Assembly (NCBI GenBank): GCA_023411265.1
Contig: JAEYOX010000009.1
Location: forward strand, 1-20,712
Direction of reading: 5' to 3'
Length of the DNA: 20,712 nucleotides
Source of the DNA: Bacteroidota bacterium
GTDB lineage: Bacteria; Bacteroidota; Bacteroidia; Flavobacteriales; Weeksellaceae
The position numbers and the translations under genes are program-made. Positions within the stretch are counted from its first letter, which is position 1; each line of letters opens with the position of its first letter. Of the stretch, positions 15,929 through 20,712 are shown piece after piece. The notes under the pieces were generated by a model. The model was not told the origin of the DNA, did no database searches, and saw only the letters and a list, made by a program, of their open reading frames with translations.

Positions 15929-16618
15929 ATGTTTGAACTGATCTTCTCAGCCATCATTCTGGGATTCATGCTGAGTTTGGTATTTATCGGGCCTATTTTT
16001 TTTCTTTTAATCGAAACCAGTTTTTTAAGGGGCCCGAAAAGTGCTCTCGCATTGGATCTGGGCGTTATCCTTGCAGATATACTTTGTATCGTAGCAGCTT
16101 TTTATGCCAGTAATGATATCATACATCTCATTGATAAGCATCCGGGCTTTTATCGAATTACGGCGCTCATTATCTTGGTATATGGGATATTCATGTTCAT
16201 TTCCAAAACTAAAATGCATCTTCCAGGAGAAAAAAAACTCATCAGTCAAAATTATTTTAAGACTTTTTTGAACGGGTTCTTGCTTAATTTACTCAACATT
16301 GGTGTCCTGCTCTTTTGGCTGGTTACAGTTATTACGGCACGAAAAAATTATCCGGAAAAGCCCCACTTTATTCTTTATCTTGGCATTGTAATCCTGACCT
16401 ATTTTTTTATTGATCTAATAAAGATTTATCTTGCCAAAATGTTTCATGATAAGCTCACGTATAAAGTGGCCAATAGCATTAGGAGAGCGGTGGGAGCCAT
16501 TCTGGTTATATTCAGTTTTTTTATTTTCCTTCAGAGTTTTAAGAAGTACAACCGTTTCGACAAACAGTTGGAACACGCAGAAAAACAGGAACCAAAACAC
16601 ATAAAAATGAACAAATGA
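15929..16618 (+). CDS. LysE/RhtB-family membrane transporter
   Basis: A 229-residue inner-membrane protein with about six hydrophobic helices (about 3-27, 40-60, 74-92, 118-137, 147-169 and 185-203). The first helix ends in GPIFFLLIETSFLRGPKSALALDLGVILAD, the typical LysE/RhtB signature (GP, polar helix start, GxxxAD). The family exports amino acids or related small molecules; the substrate here cannot be told. The C-terminal tail is hydrophilic and lysine-rich. It overlaps the LD-carboxypeptidase gene by 4 nt (ATGA), so export of a peptidoglycan-derived product such as an amino acid is conceivable but unproven. Confidence 0.87.
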   Translation: MFELIFSAIILGFMLSLVFIGPIFFLLIETSFLRGPKSALALDLGVILADILCIVAAFYASNDIIHLIDKHPGFYRITALIILVYGIFMFISKTKMHLPGEKKLISQNYFKTFLNGFLLNLLNIGVLLFWLVTVITARKNYPEKPHFILYLGIVILTYFFIDLIKIYLAKMFHDKLTYKVANSIRRAVGAILVIFSFFIFLQSFKKYNRFDKQLEHAEKQEPKHIKMNK

Positions 16619-17544
16619 AGTTCCCAAAAAATCTAATAAAAGGAGATAAAATAGCTGTGATTTCGCCCGCAGGTGCAGTGGAGGAAAATCAACTGACAGC
16701 TACCCTTTCCCTGATTGAGTCTCAAGGCTTTCAGCCGGTATTGGGAAACTATGTTTATGGGAAGTATGATAATGGTTTCGTGTATTCCGGAACGGAAGAG
16801 CAGCGTATTGCTGATATGAATTGGGCATTGAATGATCCTGAAATAGCTGCAGTTTGGGCTGCACGTGGCGGCTATGGCTGTCAGCATCTTGTACAGCATC
16901 TGGACTGGCATGTGGTGTCAGAAAATCCGAAATGGTATATTGGGTATTCTGATAATACCGTGATTCAGAGTGGCTTGTTACAACATCATATTCCTTCCAT
17001 TCACGGACAAACCATTAAAACATCTTCCTTCGGGGTTTCAGATGATAGCTATCAGTATATTTTTGATATTTTACAAGGAAATATTCCTCAATATATCATT
17101 GAAAGTCATCATCTTAACAGAATCGGCGAAGCGCGCGGTACTCTGGTGGGAGGAAATCTAGCTTTGATTTATGCGCTGCTCGGAACAGAATATTCCTTCG
17201 ATTTTCAGGATAAAATTCTTTTTATAGAAGAGATTGGCGAACAGTATTATGCTCTCGACAGGATGCTGATGAGTCTGGAAATGGCGGGTGTTTTCAACAA
17301 AATTAAAGGATTGATTGTGGGTGGAATGACCAATATGGGCAAAGAAGCGGATAACCGATACTATGCGGAAAGTTTTGATACGTTAGCTAACCAGTTGATT
17401 CTTGAAAGATTGCAGCACTACCCTTTTCCGTTACTTTTTCATTTTCCAAACGGACATATATTCCATAATGTGCCGCTTATTATCGGAACAAAAACAAAGA
17501 TGATGGTGAAACCAAGCGAAAGTTTAATACAAATGGAACGCTGA
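16615..17544 (+). CDS. LD-carboxypeptidase (peptidase S66 family)
   Basis: A 309-residue serine peptidase of the S66 (LdcA) family, which removes the terminal D-alanine from cytosolic muropeptide tetrapeptides during wall recycling. Family motifs: start GDKIAVISPAG (10-20), ARGGYG (83-88), nucleophile S112 in GYSDNT, E205 in FIEEIGE, and H281 in FPNGH, which completes the Ser-Glu-His triad. YALDRML at 212-218 is also typical. No signal peptide, so it is cytosolic. It overlaps the LysE-family gene by 4 nt and yraN by 1 nt, showing tight coupling. Substrate specificity within S66 is not certain (microcin-immunity MccF proteins share the fold), but the recycling role is the usual one. Confidence 0.92.
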   Translation: MKFPKNLIKGDKIAVISPAGAVEENQLTATLSLIESQGFQPVLGNYVYGKYDNGFVYSGTEEQRIADMNWALNDPEIAAVWAARGGYGCQHLVQHLDWHVVSENPKWYIGYSDNTVIQSGLLQHHIPSIHGQTIKTSSFGVSDDSYQYIFDILQGNIPQYIIESHHLNRIGEARGTLVGGNLALIYALLGTEYSFDFQDKILFIEEIGEQYYALDRMLMSLEMAGVFNKIKGLIVGGMTNMGKEADNRYYAESFDTLANQLILERLQHYPFPLLFHFPNGHIFHNVPLIIGTKTKMMVKPSESLIQMER

Positions 17545-17915
17545 TGGCAGAACATAATGATCTGGGAAAACAGGCAGAAGATGCGGCAGTAGAATTTCTT
17601 CAGGAGAAAGGATATACTGTTATTGCCCGTAATTTTAGGTGGCAAAAAGCGGAAATTGATATTATTGCAGAATACCCCGGGATGCTGATTATTGTTGAGG
17701 TGAAAGCCCGGAGCAGCGAAGTCTTTATGGAACCTCAGGAAGCGGTGAACAGAAGAAAAATGCGTCTCCTCATCGCCGCCGCCGACCAGTTTCTGGAGGT
17801 GAACGAACGGCGAGAAGAAGCACGTTTTGATATTATTTCGGTAGTATCGAAGAAAGATGGCAGCATGAATATTACGCATATTGAAAATGCCTTTGAACCT
17901 TATGATGCAAACTGA
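17544..17915 (+). CDS. YraN family endonuclease-like protein (UPF0102)
   Basis: A 123-residue protein of the YraN family with a Holliday-junction-resolvase-like nuclease core. The start MAEHNDLGKQAEDAAVEFL is typical (GxxAEdxAxxyL). The putative active-site residues E37, D39, E52 and K54 (KAEIDIIAE and IIVEVKAR) are all present, so catalysis is possible. The family's biological role is poorly defined. It overlaps the upstream carboxypeptidase gene by 1 nt (TGATG). In many bacteria yraN is next to rsmI; here the two are 17 kb apart. Confidence 0.92.
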   Translation: MAEHNDLGKQAEDAAVEFLQEKGYTVIARNFRWQKAEIDIIAEYPGMLIIVEVKARSSEVFMEPQEAVNRRKMRLLIAAADQFLEVNERREEARFDIISVVSKKDGSMNITHIENAFEPYDAN

Positions 17916-17969
17916 CGCCTTTGAACGTACATGTCCTAAAGTATAAAATTAAATTCTCACCTTTGCCTC

Positions 17970-18647
17970 ATGAAAATTCTTCATATTGAAACCTCCTCCA
18001 AAAATTGCTCAGTAGCCATTTCCGATGGTAAAAAATTGCTTTGTCTGTGTGAAGAAACTTCGGAAAATTACAAACAGTCTGAATTGCTGCATACTTTCGT
18101 ACAGTGGGCACTGGAAGGAGCTGGAATTTCGCTGAAGGAACTAGACGCAGTGTCGTTGGGAATGGGTCCCGGCTCCTACACCGGACTCAGGATCGGGGCT
18201 TCTGCTGCCAAAGGCTTTTGTTATGGACTCAATATTCCTCTCATTGCCATCAACTCTTTAGAAACCCTAGCAGCGCCATTTTTAACTACGGGTTTTGATC
18301 TGATTATCCCGATGGTGGATGCACGAAGGATGGAAGTATATTGCGCCGTTTATGACGGCCATAGCGGACAATTGCTCGCCGAAACTGAAGCAAAAATACT
18401 GGATCAAACCTCTTTTATGAATTTGCGCAGTAAAAAAATATTGTTCGCAGGCGATGGTGCGCAAAAAGCACAGGAAGTTCTTCAAATCCCTGGAGCAACA
18501 TTCAATGTGGGAGTATTGCCCTCTTCAAAATATCTCATCCCGAAAGCAGTAGATAAATTTAAGGCCGGTGAATTCGAAGATGTGGCTTATTTTGAACCGT
18601 TTTATCTAAAAAATTTCCAGGGTATGAAGAAAAGAGACCATGACTGA
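17970..18647 (+). CDS. tsaB: tRNA threonylcarbamoyladenosine biosynthesis protein TsaB
   Basis: A 225-residue protein of the ASKHA fold (YeaZ). With TsaC, TsaD and TsaE it makes t6A37 in ANN-decoding tRNAs, TsaB acting as the scaffold partner of TsaD. The N-terminus MKILHIETSSKNCSVAI is the family start, and GMGPGSYTGLRIGASAAKG (64-82) is its strongest signature. It lies 54 nt after yraN; the gap holds no hairpin. A loose TAnnTTTG-like CACCTTTG (17958-17965) sits only 4 nt from the start codon. It is the last gene of the rightward set and is convergent with sprE. Confidence 0.95.
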   Translation: MKILHIETSSKNCSVAISDGKKLLCLCEETSENYKQSELLHTFVQWALEGAGISLKELDAVSLGMGPGSYTGLRIGASAAKGFCYGLNIPLIAINSLETLAAPFLTTGFDLIIPMVDARRMEVYCAVYDGHSGQLLAETEAKILDQTSFMNLRSKKILFAGDGAQKAQEVLQIPGATFNVGVLPSSKYLIPKAVDKFKAGEFEDVAYFEPFYLKNFQGMKKRDHD

Positions 18648-18719
18648 AGTTTATATCAAAAAATGTAGGCTTTCAATAAACCTCTCATTAGCTATTCAGG
18701 ATCCTAATATCTCATTATC

Positions 18720-18757
18720 ATGCTCATCTGCTATAAAAGAGATATGCTTATCTGCTA
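18720..18757. repeat. 14-bp imperfect direct repeat between tsaB and sprE
   Basis: ATGCTCATCTGCTA (18720-18733) and ATGCTTATCTGCTA (18744-18757) are 13 of 14 identical with a 24-bp period, in the 167-bp convergent gap. A weaker related copy (CTCATTAGCTAT) lies just upstream. The gap has no strong terminator hairpin. Function unknown. Confidence 0.5.
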
Positions 18758-18814
18758 ATCAACGAAAATTATTTTCAATAAACCATTAAACACAAATTCC
18801 AAAGAATCATTAGA

Positions 18815-20712
18815 TTATTTTCTTTGTTTCGGCAATGTAGGTGGAGCTAAGGGATTCTCCTGAGTCTGTTCTAAAGCCCTTTGTTCTGCTTTTCTTGCAG
18901 CATCGCTTTGTTGTCTCTGTAGTACATTCGTAGGGGCAGTATTCACGGCAGGCTCAGTCCTTTTTACAGGAGTAGGCGGTGCGGCGTTCTTCTGGATAAG
19001 ATTCCCTTTTTCGTCACGTATCTGAACCTTCAGGTCACTTTTCAGCCAGTTGAGGATCTCTTTGGCTTTCTCGCCTTCCATGGTTTTATCATAATTCAGC
19101 GCAATCTGTTCCAATTGAAGAATCATAACTTCTTTGCCGCTGAGTTTGCCTGCATTCAGCGCATTCAACAGAGCAAATTTAGGAACCAGCGCATCATTTT
19201 TATGCTGTTGCAGAGCATCGTTAATAATAGACTGGCTTTCCGTAAACTTTTCATTTTCATAATAAGCAAAAGCGGTTCGGTACGCTCTCTCCGCTTCTGG
19301 AGCCGATTTTACAAAACTTTTGTTTCGGGGATTCCGGGCAAATTCGGCGTACGAGGTATAAGGATAATCATTCAGCAATATCTGTTTGGCGCGTTCTGCC
19401 GCGGCCGGATTGCTCTCATAATTCATTGTAAAAATTTCATAAAGCGCAAGCAACATCACTTTTTCCTCCGGTTGGTTGTCCACCAGCTCGTACAGCGTTT
19501 TGGTTGCCAGGGGCGTATCTGAAAAGAAATCATCATACATCATACCCATTCCTAAGCTGGCTGTATCTCTGCTTTTTTTCAGCTGATCCAGTGTGCCGGC
19601 ATCACGGGGGATTTTTTCGATATAAAAAGCGGGCTCAAACCTCCGCGGATCGGCCGTGGAAACTACGCCGAGTGCAGCACTCTTAGGGTCTTGCATGGTT
19701 GCCATTCGGGCAGAATAACGCCAGTTATCGGAAAGCGCGCGGTTGCCCCAAGTTTGTTTAAATTCCGAAGAACCTCGGGATACTGAGGATGTATTGGAAA
19801 AGTAAAACCCCCGGGAACCGCCCGTGAAATCCTGAAATACATTGGATTTTCCAGCAAATACGGAATTGGCAGAATAATCTCCCGTATCGAATCCTTTACT
19901 TCTTTCTTCACGAATGCGCGCCCGTTCTTCAGCATCTTCCCTAGCTTTCATCTTTTCGATATGGCTATTGAAATAAGCAATGCGCTCCTCTTCAGGCATT
20001 TTTGCAAGGGCAAGAATGCTGTCATTTTTTTTGATCAGATAATAGTTGGCCGCGATTTTTTTTATATTGGCAGACTGGTTCTGTAAAGCGATCTTGGTAG
20101 GTTCATACGTCATAACGGCAATGGCTGAGTCGTAGTAAGCACCGGCTTTAATGTAATCATCGTCTTCCAGATAGCCTTTCCCGATTTCGAAATAACTGAG
20201 TCCACGGATTTGAGGATCTGAAACTTTCTCCGCGAGAGATTGCCGGAAAAAATCCAAGGCCTCCTTTTTCTTTCCGGCTTTATTGGCCATCAGCCCCAGC
20301 GCATAATAAAATTCGTTCTTTCGGGAGGCGTATGTTCCTTTTTTGCTGATGTCCTCCAGATATTTTTTAGCTCCGCTATAGTCATCCTTGCTGTTGTAGG
20401 TTTTAGCAATTTCAATCTGAGATTTCACTTCAAACTCAAAATCATTGGCATATTTGTAAGCAGAAGCAAAACTTTCTCTGGCTTGTGCTCCTTTGCCTAA
20501 ATCGGCAAGAATCTGGCCGCGAAGAAAGGCAATTCGGCTTTTCATTTTCCGGTTGGTATTCACGTCGAAGGCATGGGAAAGTTCGGCAACGGCAGCCTCT
20601 TTATTTCCGGCTTCCAGAAGAGCTTCTGAATAATGAATGCTGAGCAGTTTTTGATAATCTTTTTTAAGTTTTTCTTTTTTTAAGTCCGCGAAAATCGCAT
20701 TGGCTTTAAAGT
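18815..20712 (-). CDS. sprE: SprE/PorW-like TPR protein of type IX secretion/gliding, 5' end missing
   Basis: The 3' 631 codons of a gene that continues past the right edge. The frame is open to base 20712; the first in-frame GTG (20563) is mid-domain and is not the real start. The N-terminal visible part (to about base 20000) is a series of helical tetratricopeptide repeats (alternating YALGLMANKAGKKKEAL-type segments). A central part contains GFYFSNTSS and WGNRALSDNWR (19718-19750), a pattern I recognise from SprE/PorW. More TPR-like helices follow, then a proline/glutamine-rich tail (NPLAPPTLPKQRK at the end). SprE/PorW is a periplasmic outer-membrane lipoprotein that links the type IX secretion motor to the translocon and is needed for gliding and secretion. 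The lipoprotein signal should lie outside the window. Confidence 0.82.
   Translation of the reverse strand, partial: FKANAIFADLKKEKLKKDYQKLLSIHYSEALLEAGNKEAAVAELSHAFDVNTNRKMKSRIAFLRGQILADLGKGAQARESFASAYKYANDFEFEVKSQIEIAKTYNSKDDYSGAKKYLEDISKKGTYASRKNEFYYALGLMANKAGKKKEALDFFRQSLAEKVSDPQIRGLSYFEIGKGYLEDDDYIKAGAYYDSAIAVMTYEPTKIALQNQSANIKKIAANYYLIKKNDSILALAKMPEEERIAYFNSHIEKMKAREDAEERARIREERSKGFDTGDYSANSVFAGKSNVFQDFTGGSRGFYFSNTSSVSRGSSEFKQTWGNRALSDNWRYSARMATMQDPKSAALGVVSTADPRRFEPAFYIEKIPRDAGTLDQLKKSRDTASLGMGMMYDDFFSDTPLATKTLYELVDNQPEEKVMLLALYEIFTMNYESNPAAAERAKQILLNDYPYTSYAEFARNPRNKSFVKSAPEAERAYRTAFAYYENEKFTESQSIINDALQQHKNDALVPKFALLNALNAGKLSGKEVMILQLEQIALNYDKTMEGEKAKEILNWLKSDLKVQIRDEKGNLIQKNAAPPTPVKRTEPAVNTAPTNVLQRQQSDAARKAEQRALEQTQENPLAPPTLPKQRK

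Noticed and set aside
17889..17926. 10-bp direct repeat GCCTTTGAAC at the end of yraN
   Set aside because: One copy is coding and the repeat is short, so chance is a sufficient explanation.
17958..17965. CACCTTTG as the tsaB promoter
   Set aside because: It lacks the leading T of TAnnTTTG, has no -33 partner at usual spacing, and lies 4 nt from the start codon.
18707..18745. Inverted repeat as a terminator after tsaB
   Set aside because: The stem is only 7 AT-rich bp with a 25-nt loop and has no T-run after it.
19115..19522. Plus-strand frame of 135 codons opposite sprE
   Set aside because: Antisense shadow of a clear TPR-protein coding sequence; composition is not protein-like.
20561..20563. 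GTG as start codon of the SprE/PorW-like gene
   Set aside because: The frame continues without a stop to the window edge and the upstream residues form further TPR-like helices, so the start lies outside.

Overview
The window looks like a chromosomal core segment of a flavobacterium (Bacteroidota, close to Chryseobacterium/Weeksellaceae). The evidence is a fused murF-alr gene, a patatin/Omp85 outer-membrane protein, a SprE/PorW-type protein of the type IX secretion and gliding system, TAnnTTTG promoter elements of the Bacteroidota type, Bacteroidota-style YbeY and thymidine kinase motifs, and AT-rich sequence. Nothing suggests a phage, an insertion sequence or a CRISPR array. The genes are mostly housekeeping.

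Layout. Bases 1-2504 run leftwards: the start of rsmI, a MurC-like Mur ligase, and an acidic hypothetical protein. A short divergent gap follows. Bases 2564-10911 run rightwards as one tightly packed set: tdk, murF-alr, patatin/Omp85 (each overlapping the next by 4 nt), ybeY, mnmG and a class I methyltransferase. A bidirectional hairpin terminator separates this set from convergent pgk (minus strand). Then comes a 594-bp gene-free AT-rich region. To its right is a second rightward set: rpiB, rnr, a small membrane protein, a LysE-family exporter, LD-carboxypeptidase, a YraN nuclease and tsaB. The right edge holds the 3' part of sprE/porW on the minus strand.

The most interesting signal is non-coding. 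A perfect parS centromere site (TGTTTCACGTGAAACA) lies just upstream of mnmG, and a second site with one mismatch lies just downstream. About 2.1 kb further right, the pgk-rpiB gap contains a perfect DnaA box (TTATCCACA), several near-consensus boxes, AT-rich stretches that could unwind, and a third parS-like palindrome whose halves are pushed apart by 4 bp. Together these suggest that the window covers the replication origin and segregation centre of the chromosome, although dnaA, parA and parB are not here. This is inference from motifs; a genome-wide GC-skew plot would test it.

Functionally, the coding part combines cell-wall synthesis and recycling (Mur ligase, MurF-Alr, LD-carboxypeptidase), RNA maturation and tRNA/rRNA modification (RsmI, YbeY, MnmG, RNase R, TsaB), central sugar metabolism (Pgk, RpiB), nucleotide salvage (Tdk) and envelope/secretion proteins (patatin-Omp85, SprE/PorW).
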